Assembly (NCBI GenBank): GCA_038405045.1
Contig: JBBZIV010000001.1
Coordinates: 372,001-436,000 of the forward strand
From: Sporobacter sp038405045
GTDB taxonomy: Bacteria > Bacillota > Clostridia > Oscillospirales > Oscillospiraceae
Length of the DNA stretch: 64,000 nt
Reading direction: 5' to 3'
Shown here: in pieces, positions 24,016 through 34,100 of the stretch
Layout: every line of letters starts with the position of its first letter
Numbering within the stretch: the first letter of the stretch is position 1
Translations under genes and position numbers: made by a program
The notes under the pieces: generated by a model
The model's database searches: none
Told to the model about the DNA's origin: nothing
The model's input: only the letters and a program-made list of their open reading frames with translations

Positions 24016-25809
24016 ATGATAAAAATTCTCAAGCATTTTAAAGCGGGAGACTGGCTTGTTGTTCTCTTCAGCATCGTGCTGCTTTCCGTGCAGACGTGGC
24101 TGGACCTCAAGCTGCCCGATTACATGACGGACATTACCAAATATGTTCAAACACCCGGCAGCCAGATGTCCGACATCTGGGCGACCGGGGGTAAAATGAT
24201 TTTGTGTACCTTGGGCAGCGTCGCGCTGTCACTCATCGTCGGCTTTTTTGCCGCCCGCGTGGCTGCCGGCTTCTCGCAGCGCATTCGCGCGAAACTATTT
24301 CATCGTGTTGAAGACTTCTCAATGGAGGAGATTAACGGTTTTTCAACTGCCAGCCTCATCACACGCTCGACGAATGATATTACGCAACTGCAGGTTTTTA
24401 TCGCCATGGGCATGCAGGTTATCATCAAAGCGCCGATTCTTGCTGTCTGGGCTGTCGCTAAAATTTCACTCAAGAGCTGGGAGTGGACGGCGCTCACCGG
24501 CGGTGCTGTCGTCGTTCTTGTCATCATGATCGCTCTAATTATGAGTTACGCGCTGCCGCGCTTTAAAAAGATCCAATGGCTGACGGATAACTTAAACCGC
24601 GTCACGCGCGAGAACCTGACGGGCATCCGCGTCGTCAGAGCCTATAACGCCGAAAAGTATGAGGAAGCCAAGTTCGAGGTCGCCAACACCGATATTACAA
24701 CAAACAATCTGCAGGTCATGCGGGCTATGTCGGTTTTCAATCCCGGCATGCGCCTGATTATGAGCGGCCTGACGCTCGGCATCTATTGGATCGGCGCTTT
24801 CCTGATCGAAAACGCCACCGGGACGGATTTGATGAACATCTTAACGAACAAAGTGAACATTTTTGCCGATATGGTCGCATTTTCGGCGTATGCGATGATG
24901 GTCATTATGGCCTTTATGATGCTTACGATGATTTTCATCATGCTGCCGCGTGTATCCGTCTCCGCCAAGCGTGTCAACGAAGTGCTTGACACGGAACCGA
25001 AGATACTCGACGGTACGAAAACCGTGTCGCCGGAGGGCATTTCAGGCGAAGTGGAATTTATTAACGTCAGCTTCAAGTATCCCGATGCGGAGGATTATGT
25101 TCTGCATGACATCAGCTTTAAAGCGCACCGCGGCGAAACGGTCGCTTTCATCGGCTCAACCGGCAGCGGGAAATCAACGCTTATAAACCTCGTGCCGCGC
25201 TTTTATGATGTGACGGACGGCCAGGTGCTTGTCGATGGCGTCGATGTGCGCGAGTACACGCAAGAGGCGCTGCACAACAAGCTCGGCTATGTCCCGCAGC
25301 GGGCAGTCCTGTTCACGGGGACGGTCGCCACAAACGTCGACTACGGTGAAAACGGCAAAGAGCGCGCAACGGACGATGAAACGGCCGAGGATATCCGTCG
25401 GGCCGTTACTATCGCCCAGGGCGCGGAATTCGTCGATAACATGGAAGGCACATACGACGCCCACATCGCGCAGGGGGGCACAAACGTCTCCGGCGGCCAG
25501 AAGCAGCGTCTGGCGATTGCCCGCGCCGTTTTCCGCAAACCGGAAATTTACATCTTTGACGACTCGTTCTCCGCACTCGACTATAAAACGGACAGGGTGC
25601 TGCGCTCGGCGCTCAGGAAGGAGACGGCGGGTGTCACGAGCCTTGTTGTCGCCCAGCGCATCGGCACCATCCGTGACGCCGACCGCATCATTGTTTTGGA
25701 GGACGGCGGCATGGTCGGTATGGGTACGCATGACGAGCTGATGCAAACGTGTGAGGTTTATCAGCAGATTGCTTACTCGCAGCTTTCAAAGGAGGAACTC
25801 GGCGCATGA
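24016..25809 (+). CDS. Heterodimeric ABC exporter subunit with degenerate ATPase site
   Basis: A 597-residue ABC exporter half: six-helix transmembrane domain (about residues 15-320) and ATPase domain. Walker A GSTGSGKST and signature VSGGQKQRLAIARA are intact, but Walker B ends IYIFDDS (Asp in place of the catalytic Glu) and the H-loop reads VVAQRIGT (Gln for His). This is the pattern of the non-hydrolysing site donor in BmrC/TM287-like pairs. It overlaps the next gene by 4 bp (ATGA), so both halves are made together. Substrate unknown; drug or lipid export is usual for MarR-linked pairs. Confidence 0.9.
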   Translation: MIKILKHFKAGDWLVVLFSIVLLSVQTWLDLKLPDYMTDITKYVQTPGSQMSDIWATGGKMILCTLGSVALSLIVGFFAARVAAGFSQRIRAKLFHRVEDFSMEEINGFSTASLITRSTNDITQLQVFIAMGMQVIIKAPILAVWAVAKISLKSWEWTALTGGAVVVLVIMIALIMSYALPRFKKIQWLTDNLNRVTRENLTGIRVVRAYNAEKYEEAKFEVANTDITTNNLQVMRAMSVFNPGMRLIMSGLTLGIYWIGAFLIENATGTDLMNILTNKVNIFADMVAFSAYAMMVIMAFMMLTMIFIMLPRVSVSAKRVNEVLDTEPKILDGTKTVSPEGISGEVEFINVSFKYPDAEDYVLHDISFKAHRGETVAFIGSTGSGKSTLINLVPRFYDVTDGQVLVDGVDVREYTQEALHNKLGYVPQRAVLFTGTVATNVDYGENGKERATDDETAEDIRRAVTIAQGAEFVDNMEGTYDAHIAQGGTNVSGGQKQRLAIARAVFRKPEIYIFDDSFSALDYKTDRVLRSALRKETAGVTSLVVAQRIGTIRDADRIIVLEDGGMVGMGTHDELMQTCEVYQQIAYSQLSKEELGA

Positions 25810-27701
25810 GCAAGAACGAATACGAAATCGGACAAATGAAAAATCAGCCCCGGCGCGGCGGCTTCGGCGGCGGGCACGGCCCTGGCGGTATGGTCATGGG
25901 CGGGGAAAAGGCGAAGGATTTTAAAAAATCCTGGGGAAAGCTGCTGGAATACAGCCGCAAATACATGCCCGCCATGATCGTCGCCGTGATTTGCGCCGTC
26001 GTCGGCTCCGTTGCCTCGCTCATGGGACCTGACATGCTCCGGCAGATAACCGACACGATTACAGCCCCCTTAATCGCGTTTCAGGCGAATATATCACAGG
26101 GGATTATGGCACCGTTCGGGCACATAGACCTTGACAAAATCGTCTCGATCTGCTGGCTGCTCGTTGTCCTGTACGTCGGCGGTTCCATATTGATTTTCGT
26201 GCAGGGCTGGATCATGGCAACCGTCACGCAGCGCCTGACGAAAAGCATGCGGCGTGACATTTCGGAGAAGATCAACAAGCTCCCGCTGCGGTATTTTGAC
26301 AACACGACGGTCGGCAATATCTTAAGCCGCGTGACAAACGATATCGACACGCTCGGCCAGTCATTAAACCAAAGCCTAGGCCTGCTGATTACCTCCGTCA
26401 CGTTGATTTTAGGTGCCATCGTTATGATGCTTGCCACAAATGTCCTCATGGCGCTTACCGCCATCGGCGCAACGCTCATCGGCTTTGTCGCCATGAGCCT
26501 CATCCTCAAATCATCGCAAAAATATTTTTCACGCAACCAGAAGCACCTCGGCGAGATTAACGGCCACATCGAAGAAATTTACGCCGGGCACAATATCGTC
26601 AAGGCCTTTAACGGTGAAAAGGAAGCGCGGCGGAAGTTTGACGAGATCAACGGGAAGCTTTACGCCTCCAACTGGAAATCGCAGTTTTTCTCCGGACTCA
26701 TGATGCCGCTCATGAGCTTCATCGGCAACTTCGGCTATGTCGCCGTCTGCGTCGTTGGCGCGGTACTGACCAAAAACGGATCGATCGAATTCGGCGTCAT
26801 CGTCGCTTTCATGATTTACATCCGCCTCTTCACGCAGCCACTGGCGCAGATCGCCCAGGCCGCGACGACGCTGCAGTCTACGGCGGCCGCCAGCGAGCGC
26901 GTCTTTGAATTCCTTGCAGAGGAAGAGCTGCCGGATGAAACAGGCAAAACGGAAACGCTCACGAACATCCGAGGCGATGTGGCGTTTGACCATGTCCACT
27001 TTGGCTACAACCCGGACAAAACAATTATTAATAACTTCTCAGCCGACATCAAGGCCGGTCAGAAGGTCGCTATCGTCGGGCCGACGGGCGCCGGTAAAAC
27101 AACGCTTGTCAACCTCCTCATGCGCTTTTATGAGACGGACAGTGGCGATATCCTTGTTGACGGCGTTCCCATCAAAAATCTGCGGCGTGAAAATGTCCAT
27201 GATCTTTTCTGTATGGTTTTGCAGGACACGTGGTTGTTTGAGGGCACAATTCGGGAGAACATCGTCTATTCAAAGACGGGCGTCAGTGACGAGGCGGTCA
27301 AAGCGGCCTGCAAAGCCGTCGGCCTGCATCACTTTATCCGAACACTGCCGCACGGCTATGACACGGTGCTTGGTGACAATGCCAGCCTCTCAGCCGGTCA
27401 AAAACAGCTTCTCACCATCGCGCGCGCCATGATCGAAAACGCGCCGCTGCTCATTCTGGACGAGGCAACAAGCTCCGTCGACACACGCACCGAGGTACTT
27501 GTCCAAAAGGCGATGGATGAGCTCATGAAAGGCCGGACGTCCTTTGTCATTGCCCACCGGCTGTCAACGATCAAAAACGCGGATATCATCCTTGTCATGC
27601 GTGACGGCGATATTGTCGAAAGCGGCAGCCACGCCGAGCTTCTGGAACAGGGTGGCTTCTACGCCGAACTCTACAACAGCCAATTCGAGCAGGCGTCGTA
27701 A
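25806..27701 (+). CDS. Heterodimeric ABC exporter subunit with active ATPase site
   Basis: A 631-residue ABC exporter half with a Gly-rich N-terminal extension (about residues 15-32), six transmembrane helices and a C-terminal ATPase. Walker A GPTGAGKTT, Walker B LLILDEATSS and H-loop VIAHRLST are canonical, whereas the signature is LSAGQ. Joined with its partner, the site built from this Walker A/B and the partner VSGGQ is complete, while the other site is degenerate on both sides, matching asymmetric exporters such as BmrCD. A terminator follows the stop. Confidence 0.92.
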   Translation: MSKNEYEIGQMKNQPRRGGFGGGHGPGGMVMGGEKAKDFKKSWGKLLEYSRKYMPAMIVAVICAVVGSVASLMGPDMLRQITDTITAPLIAFQANISQGIMAPFGHIDLDKIVSICWLLVVLYVGGSILIFVQGWIMATVTQRLTKSMRRDISEKINKLPLRYFDNTTVGNILSRVTNDIDTLGQSLNQSLGLLITSVTLILGAIVMMLATNVLMALTAIGATLIGFVAMSLILKSSQKYFSRNQKHLGEINGHIEEIYAGHNIVKAFNGEKEARRKFDEINGKLYASNWKSQFFSGLMMPLMSFIGNFGYVAVCVVGAVLTKNGSIEFGVIVAFMIYIRLFTQPLAQIAQAATTLQSTAAASERVFEFLAEEELPDETGKTETLTNIRGDVAFDHVHFGYNPDKTIINNFSADIKAGQKVAIVGPTGAGKTTLVNLLMRFYETDSGDILVDGVPIKNLRRENVHDLFCMVLQDTWLFEGTIRENIVYSKTGVSDEAVKAACKAVGLHHFIRTLPHGYDTVLGDNASLSAGQKQLLTIARAMIENAPLLILDEATSSVDTRTEVLVQKAMDELMKGRTSFVIAHRLSTIKNADIILVMRDGDIVESGSHAELLEQGGFYAELYNSQFEQAS

Positions 27702-27722
27702 GACACCAATAATAAATAAAGC

Positions 27723-27756
27723 AAATCCTTCGCGGCACGCCGCGGGGGATTTCTTT
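27723..27756 (+). terminator. Terminator of the MarR-ABC operon
   Basis: Stem AAATCC-CGCGGC / GCCGCG-GGATTT (27723-27752) with a small internal mismatch, followed by CTTTTC. Confidence 0.75.
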
Positions 27757-27837
27757 TCATGCTCGGTCAAGATATAAGCCGTCTTTTTGCCAATGCTGTC
27801 AGTATCTCGTTAATGTATAGACAAACACGCGGCCATA

Positions 27838-27866
27838 TGTGATAAAGTCACGGTTAAATGTGAATA
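27838..27866 (+). promoter_or_regulatory. TGTGATAAA-type site upstream of the sulfur oxidoreductase
   Basis: TGTGATAAAGTCAC (27838-27851) contains the palindrome GTGA-N5-TCAC and is followed by AAATGTGAATAA. It shares TGTGATAAA and ATGTGA-TAA with the paired sites upstream of the hydrogenase operon. Confidence 0.4.
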
Positions 27867-27907
27867 ACAGAATAAAATAAGACCATGAACATAAGGAGGG
27901 CTTCATT

Positions 27908-30367
27908 ATGGGTAAAAAAGTCGTTATTGTCGGCGGCGTTGCGGGCGGTGCCAGCTGTGCCGCGCGTTTGCGGCGTCTTGATGAAAGCGCGGAAATCATT
28001 GTCTTTGAACGCGGCGAGTATATCTCCTATGCAAACTGCGGGCTGCCGTATCACGTTGGTGACGTCATTAAGCAGAGAAGCGCTCTTTTGCTGCAGACGC
28101 CGGAAGCGATGCGCGCCAAGTTTAACGTCGATGTGCGTGTCAAACAGGAAGTGACGGCCATTGACCGCACGGCGAAAACCGTCACGGTCAAGAAAGCCGA
28201 CAGCGGTGAAACATACACAGAAAGCTATGACACGCTCGTCCTTTCGACGGGTTCGTCGCCGCTGCGCCCGCCGATTCCGGGTATTGACTCCAAGCGCATC
28301 ATGACGCTGTGGACGGTGCCGGATACCGACAAAATTCGCAGCTTCATCAAGGAGCAAAACGTCAAGAGCGCCGTTGTCATCGGGGGCGGGTTCATCGGAC
28401 TTGAGATGGCTGAAAACCTCCATCACGCGGGCGTTGCAGTTTCTATCGTTGAAATGCTCGATCAGGTCATGGCGCCGATTGATTTTGAGATGGCGCAGCT
28501 TCTCCATGAGCACATGACGCAGCAGGGTGTTGACCTGCGCCTTGGGGACGGCGTCGATTCCTTTAAAGATGAGGGGTCGAGCGTCACTGTGTCGCTTAAA
28601 AGCGGCGCGCAGATCAAAACAGAGCTCGTTATCCTCTCCATCGGTGTGCGCCCGAATGGCGAAATAGCAAAGGCGGCGGGCCTTGAGATGAATGCCCGCG
28701 GCGGCATCATCGTCAGCGACACGCTCGTCACGTCCGACCCCAGTATTTATGCCGTCGGCGACGTCATCGAGGTTGAGGACTTCATTGACAAGAGCCGCAC
28801 AATGATACCGCTGGCCGGCCCGGCCAACAAGCAAGGCCGCATTGCCGCCAACAACATCGCCGGCGCGTCAGAGCGATATGAAGGCACGCAGGGCACGTCG
28901 GTCGCGAAGGTCTTTGACCTGACGGCAGCTTCGACAGGCGCCAATGAAAAAACGCTCGTCAAAAAAGGCCTTGTCAAGGGCAAGGATTTTACATCGGTCA
29001 TCATCATGCAGAATTCCCACGCGTCGTACTATCCCGGCTCCATGCCGATGACGATTAAGCTCATCTTCTCGATGGACGGCAAGAAAATTTACGGCGCACA
29101 GATTGTCGGCGGCGACCTTGTCGACAAGCGCATCGACACGATTGCCGTCACCATTCGCCTTGGCGGCGGCGTTGAAGCCCTTAAAACGCTGGAGCTGGCT
29201 TACGCGCCCCCGTATTCCTCGGCGAAGGACCCTGTCAACATGGCTGGTTTCGTTGCGGAAAACGTTTTAACAGGCAAGGCCGTCTTCTCCGAGTGGGATG
29301 TTGACGTCACAAAGAATAATATTGTTGCGCTTGACGTGCGCGAGCCGGTCGAAATTGAGGCTTTCGCTCTGCCGTCTTACAAAAATATTCCGCTCGGCCA
29401 GCTTCGAGGAAGACTCGGAGAGCTTGATAAAGACAGTGACATCGTCGTCTTCTGCGCCATCAGCGTCCGCGGGTACAACGCCGCGCGCATCCTGATGAAC
29501 AACGGCTTTAAAAACGTGCGCATTTATCCGGCTGGCGCGCGCTTTTACCGCTCGATGCACTATAAGGATTACGCCTGTGAGGTTGAGGCGCTGCCAAAGC
29601 CCGTTTCCGACAGCGGCCACGTCGCCATTCCGGAGATCAAGGCACGCATGCAGCTCGACTGCAGCGGTATGCAGTGCCCAGGCCCGATTCTAAAGGTTTT
29701 TGAGACGATGAAGGACATGAAGGACGGCGACGTTGTTCAGGTCTCCGCGTCCGACCCCGGCTTTGCCCGCGATATCGTCGCCTGGACACGCCGGACCGGC
29801 AATACGCTCCTGACGAATGAAAAGCAGGGTGCCGATTACGTCGCGCTCTTGCAAAAGGGCGGCGGGCTCAAGCCGACATCGGCCGTCGCCGGTGAGAACA
29901 ACAACAAAACAATCATCGTCTTCTCCGGCGATCTTGACAAGGTCTTGGCCTCTTTCATCATCGCCAACGGCGCGGCGGCGATGGGGCGGCACGTTACCAT
30001 GTTCTTTACCTTCTGGGGGCTGAATGCGTTACGGAAGAATAGCAAGGTCAAGGTCCAAAAGTCTTTCATCGAAGCGATGTTCGGTGGCATGATGCCGCGC
30101 GGCTCCGGCAAGCTCAAGCTGTCCAAGATGAACATGGGCGGCATGGGCACAGCCATGATGAAAATGGTGATGCGCCAGAAAAATGTCGACTCATTGGAGA
30201 CCCTCATAAAAAAAGCTATGGACAACGGCGTCAAGATTATCGCCTGCACCATGAGCATGGACGTGATGGGCATTCAGAAAGAAGAGCTCATGGACGGCAT
30301 TGATTACGCGGGCGTCGGCACCTACCTCGGCGACGCGGAAGAATCAAACGTCAACCTGTTCATTTAA
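27908..30367 (+). CDS. Four-domain CoA-disulfide/polysulfide reductase (FAD + rhodanese + TusA + DsrE)
   Basis: An 819-residue fusion. Residues 1-450 form a pyridine nucleotide-disulfide oxidoreductase with VIVGGVAGGASCAARLR (FAD) and the single active Cys44 in NCGLPYHVG, as in CoA-disulfide reductases; VVIGGGFIGLEMAE is the second nucleotide loop. A rhodanese domain (about 460-555) has its active Cys in VFCAISVRGYNA. A TusA-like domain (about 580-650) has DCSGMQCPGPI. A DsrE-like domain (about 665-819) starts IIVFSGDLDKVLASF. The product should reduce CoA or protein persulfides/polysulfide with NAD(P)H. GGAGGG lies 8 nt before the ATG. It is a single gene bounded by terminators. Confidence 0.9.
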   Translation: MGKKVVIVGGVAGGASCAARLRRLDESAEIIVFERGEYISYANCGLPYHVGDVIKQRSALLLQTPEAMRAKFNVDVRVKQEVTAIDRTAKTVTVKKADSGETYTESYDTLVLSTGSSPLRPPIPGIDSKRIMTLWTVPDTDKIRSFIKEQNVKSAVVIGGGFIGLEMAENLHHAGVAVSIVEMLDQVMAPIDFEMAQLLHEHMTQQGVDLRLGDGVDSFKDEGSSVTVSLKSGAQIKTELVILSIGVRPNGEIAKAAGLEMNARGGIIVSDTLVTSDPSIYAVGDVIEVEDFIDKSRTMIPLAGPANKQGRIAANNIAGASERYEGTQGTSVAKVFDLTAASTGANEKTLVKKGLVKGKDFTSVIIMQNSHASYYPGSMPMTIKLIFSMDGKKIYGAQIVGGDLVDKRIDTIAVTIRLGGGVEALKTLELAYAPPYSSAKDPVNMAGFVAENVLTGKAVFSEWDVDVTKNNIVALDVREPVEIEAFALPSYKNIPLGQLRGRLGELDKDSDIVVFCAISVRGYNAARILMNNGFKNVRIYPAGARFYRSMHYKDYACEVEALPKPVSDSGHVAIPEIKARMQLDCSGMQCPGPILKVFETMKDMKDGDVVQVSASDPGFARDIVAWTRRTGNTLLTNEKQGADYVALLQKGGGLKPTSAVAGENNNKTIIVFSGDLDKVLASFIIANGAAAMGRHVTMFFTFWGLNALRKNSKVKVQKSFIEAMFGGMMPRGSGKLKLSKMNMGGMGTAMMKMVMRQKNVDSLETLIKKAMDNGVKIIACTMSMDVMGIQKEELMDGIDYAGVGTYLGDAEESNVNLFI

Positions 30368-30393
30368 ACCATTATCGGCAGATTCATAGTGAG

Positions 30394-30426
30394 AAGGCCT
30401 CATGCTTCGGCATGGGGCCTTGTCAT
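30394..30426 (+). terminator. Terminator of the sulfur oxidoreductase gene
   Basis: Stem AAGGCC-CATGC / GCATG-GGCCTT around a TTCG tetraloop (30394-30421) followed by GTCATTTTATT. Confidence 0.8.
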
Positions 30427-30464
30427 TTTATTGGCCCATCGCGCATAGCCTGTCCTGTGGTAAT

Positions 30465-30567
30465 TTGTGATAAAAATGTGATAAGACGGGAACCTGCCGC
30501 CCGGATGCCGGAAAATTAACCAAAAATTAAAATTAAAAAAGGGTGAATTATCATCATTTTATCACAA
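30465..30567. promoter_or_regulatory. Paired inverted operator sites upstream of the hydrogenase operon
   Basis: Site 1, TTGTGATAAAAATGTGATAA (30465-30484), and site 2, TTATCATCATTTTATCACAA (30548-30567), are near-identical in opposite orientation (17-18 of 20). Their centres are 83 bp apart, close to eight helical turns, as in loop-forming repressors or paired activator sites. The spacer is AT-rich. The 268-bp gap holds no gene. Confidence 0.5.
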
Positions 30568-30634
30568 GTTTTTGTTACGCTTATTGCATCCGAAAGTGTG
30601 CCCGCCCCATTTATCTTATAAGGAGGTCTGATAC

Positions 30635-31129
30635 ATGAATGCCAAGCTCGTCCAATGTACCTGCGCGGAAGACAAGGAGAAGTTTTCCGAAATCGCCAAT
30701 ATCATAGACCTTTACAAAGACAAAGAAGGGAATTTAATCCAGATCCTGCACGCGTCCCAGGAGATTTACGGTTATTTACCGCCGGAGCTTCTGGACTTCA
30801 TCGCCCGGGAGACACACCGCCCGCTCTCAGAGGTCAGCGGTGTTGCCACGTTCTACTCCTTCTTCTCCACCAAGCCGCGCGGCAAGCATACAATTCGCGT
30901 CTGCCTCGGAACGGCCTGTTACGTTCGCGGCGGCAAAAAGATTATCGAAGCGCTGGAGAAGACGCTGCATGTGGACGTCGGTGAGACAACAAAGGACGGC
31001 CTTTTTACGTTCGAGGTGGCGCGCTGTATCGGCGCGTGCGGCCTCGCCCCCGCCATGATGATTGACGACGTCGTCTACAAGCAGGTCAATCCCAATAAGC
31101 TCGACACGATTTTGTCGCAGTACAAGTGA
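30635..31129 (+). CDS. hydC: Bifurcating [FeFe]-hydrogenase subunit HydC (NuoE-like)
   Basis: A 164-residue thioredoxin-fold [2Fe-2S] protein of the NuoE/HydC family, usual length. The cluster ligands are Cys90 and Cys95 (VCLGTACYVRGG) and Cys131 and Cys135 (CIGACGLAP). It carries electrons within the HydABC complex, next to the NuoF-like subunit. AAGGAGGT precedes the ATG at 30635. The next gene starts 10 bp after the stop. Confidence 0.93.
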   Translation: MNAKLVQCTCAEDKEKFSEIANIIDLYKDKEGNLIQILHASQEIYGYLPPELLDFIARETHRPLSEVSGVATFYSFFSTKPRGKHTIRVCLGTACYVRGGKKIIEALEKTLHVDVGETTKDGLFTFEVARCIGACGLAPAMMIDDVVYKQVNPNKLDTILSQYK

Positions 31130-31139
31130 GGGGTATGAT

Positions 31140-34100
31140 ATGAGCCAGGAATTGATTGAAAACATCGCCGACTTAAAGCGGCGGCGCACCCAGTATAACG
31201 AAAGAACGGCGTCCTACGCCAATCAGGTGCTCGTATGCAGCGGGGCGGGGTGTGTCTCCTCCCATTGTGCCGAGGTCAGAGATGCCGTAATTGAGGAACT
31301 GCAGCACATCGGCAGGCAGGAGCATGTCCTTGTCCGGGAGACAGGCTGCATGGGCACCTGTGCCGTCGGCCCCGTCATGCTGATCCTCCCCGAGCGTGTC
31401 TTTTTCACAAAGCTGACGCCGGAGACAGCCAAATTAATCATCCGGACGTATTTCACAACCGGTAAGGTGCTGTCGGAATACACGTTCTACGACTATTCGC
31501 TGAAAAAACATGTGCCGAAAATCGATGATATCGACTTTTTCAAGCAGCAGGTCAAAATCGCGCTGCGCAACTGCGGTGCCATAGAATTTGACAGCATCGA
31601 TGCCTACATAAGCCGTGACGGGTATTTTGCCATTGCCGAGGCGCTGTATGAAAAAAGCCCGCAGGATGTTATCAACGAAGTGAAGAAGTCCGGCCTCCGC
31701 GGGCGCGGCGGCGCGGGCTTCCCGACCGGCGTTAAATGGCAGTCGGGCCATGATGCCGCCGGTGCGCGCAAATTTATCATCTGCAATGCCGACGAGGGCG
31801 ACCCCGGCGCTTTTATGGACAGGAGCATTCTGGAGGGCGACCCGCACGCGGTTATTGAAGGCATGATGCTCGGCGGTTACGCCATCGGGGCGACGAAGGG
31901 CTATATCTACGTCCGCGCGGAATATCCCATCGCCGTTGAGCGCCTGACAAAGGCCATTGACGATGCACGGGCCTGTGGCCTTCTCGGCGGCGCTCTGTTC
32001 GGCAGCGACTTTAAGTTTGATTTGGAGCTCCGCATCGGCGCGGGCGCTTTCGTCTGCGGCGAAGAGACGGCGTTGATGGCGTCCGTCGAGGGGCGGCGCG
32101 GCGAGCCGCGGCAGAAGCCGCCGTTCCCGTTCCAGTCCGGGCTCTTTCAGGAGCCGACGATTATCAACAATGTTGAAACACTTGCCAGTATCCCCGAAAT
32201 CGTCCGGCGCGGCGGCACGTGGTACGCACAGTTCGGAACAGAGAAGAGCACGGGCACGAAGGTGTTTGCGCTGGCCGGCGACGTTGTCAATACCGGCATT
32301 ATCGAGGTTCCCGTTGGGATGCCGCTCGGCGATATCCTCTTCAATATCGGCGGCGGCATGCGCGAGGGTAAAAAATTCAAAGCCGCGCAAATCGGCGGTC
32401 CATCCGGCGGCTGCGTGACAAAAGAGAACCTGAATACGCAGACAGAGTATGAGGCGCTTCAAAAGCTGGGGGCCATCATGGGCTCCGGCGGCCTGATCGC
32501 CATGAACGAGGACACCTGCATGGTGGACACGGCCCGTTTCTTCATGGATTTCATCAAGGACGAATCGTGCGGCAAATGCAACGCCTGCCGTACCGGCACA
32601 ACGCGGATGCTGGAGATTTTAGAGCGCATCACGCGCGGTGAAGGCCGCGAGGGCGATGTGGAGCTTCTCATCGAGCTTGGTGAGACGATCAAGGATACGG
32701 CGATGTGCGGCCTCGGCCAAACGGCGCCGAACCCTGTTCTCAGCACCATCAAATATTTCAGGGACGAATATGACGAGCACATCCGCAATAAATACTGCCG
32801 CGCAGGCGTCTGCGCCGATCTGTTCATATCACCCTGCGAGAACACGTGCCCGGCAAATGTCAACGTCCCCGGTTATCTCCGGCTCATCGCCGCCGGGCGG
32901 TTTATGGACGCGCACAACCTTGTCCGGCAGGAAAACCCGTTCCCGGCTGTTTGCGGGCGCATCTGCACACATCCCTGCGAGAGCAAATGCCGCCGCGGCA
33001 CGCTGGACGAGGCCGTTGCCATCCGGGAGCTCAAGCGCTACGTGGCCGATTATGCGTACAAAAACGAGCAGCCGTTTAAAAAAGACGTCGTTTTCCCCAA
33101 AAACGGGAAGAAGATCGCAATCATCGGCGCGGGGACGTCCGGCCTCACATGCGGTTATTATCTCGTACGCATCGGGTATGAAGTCGACGTCTTTGAGTCG
33201 GAGTCTGTCGCGGGCGGCGTTTTAGCCTTCGGCATTCCGGAATACCGGCTGCCCAAGAAGGTGCTGCAGCATGAAATTGACCTCATTGCGCAGGCGGGCG
33301 TCAACATTCATTTAAACGTTGACGTTGCCAAGGATATTGCTTTCAAGTCGCTCCGGTCGAAGTATGATGCCGTCTACGTCGCCACAGGCGCGCAGTTCCC
33401 GGAAAAGGTGAATATTCCCGGCGAAAACCTGCCCGGCGTTATCCACGGTATTGACTTCTTAAAGAGCGTCAATCTGCGCCACGATGTGAAGCTGTCCGGC
33501 ACTGTCGCCGTCATCGGCGGCGGCAATACGGCCATTGACTCGGCCCGCACGGCGGTCCGGCTGGGGGCGGACAAAGTGCTCGTCCTGTACCGGCGCACGC
33601 GGGATGCCATGCCCGCCTACGATGAGGAAATCTGTGAAGCCGTCGAGGAAGGCATAGAGGTTACCGAGCTCGTCGCCCCTGTCCGCTTCATCGGCGGCCG
33701 CAACGGCCGTGTCTCCAAAATCGAGTGCGTCCGCATGACGCTCGGCGCTTTTGGAGACGACGGGCGGCGGAAGTCCGTCCCGGTTGAGGGGTCGAATTTC
33801 TTCATTGACGTCGACACTGTCATTCCGGCCGTCAGCCAGTATTCAGACCTGCCGTTTATCCCGAAGAGTGAAATCGGCTTAACGCCATGGGGCACCTTCA
33901 TTATCGACAACGACACGATGATGACGACGATGCCCGGCGTCTTTGCGGGCGGTGACGTCGCGCGCGGGCCGGATACCGTCATCCAGGCGATTGCCGACGG
34001 CAAAAATGCCGCCGTCGCCATCGATATGTACCTTGGCGGCAGCGGGGTTTTAAACAAGGGCGCCCCGATCGACATCCCCGCCATGACGAGTGACGACGAG

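Noticed and set aside
27854..28834. 326-codon minus-strand open frame opposite the CoA-disulfide reductase gene
   Set aside because: Covers the conserved FAD domain on the other strand and has Arg/His-rich shadow composition.
31434..32462. 342-codon minus-strand open frame inside hydB
   Set aside because: Antisense to the strongly conserved NuoF core; its sequence is low-complexity Ala/Arg/Asp and matches no family.
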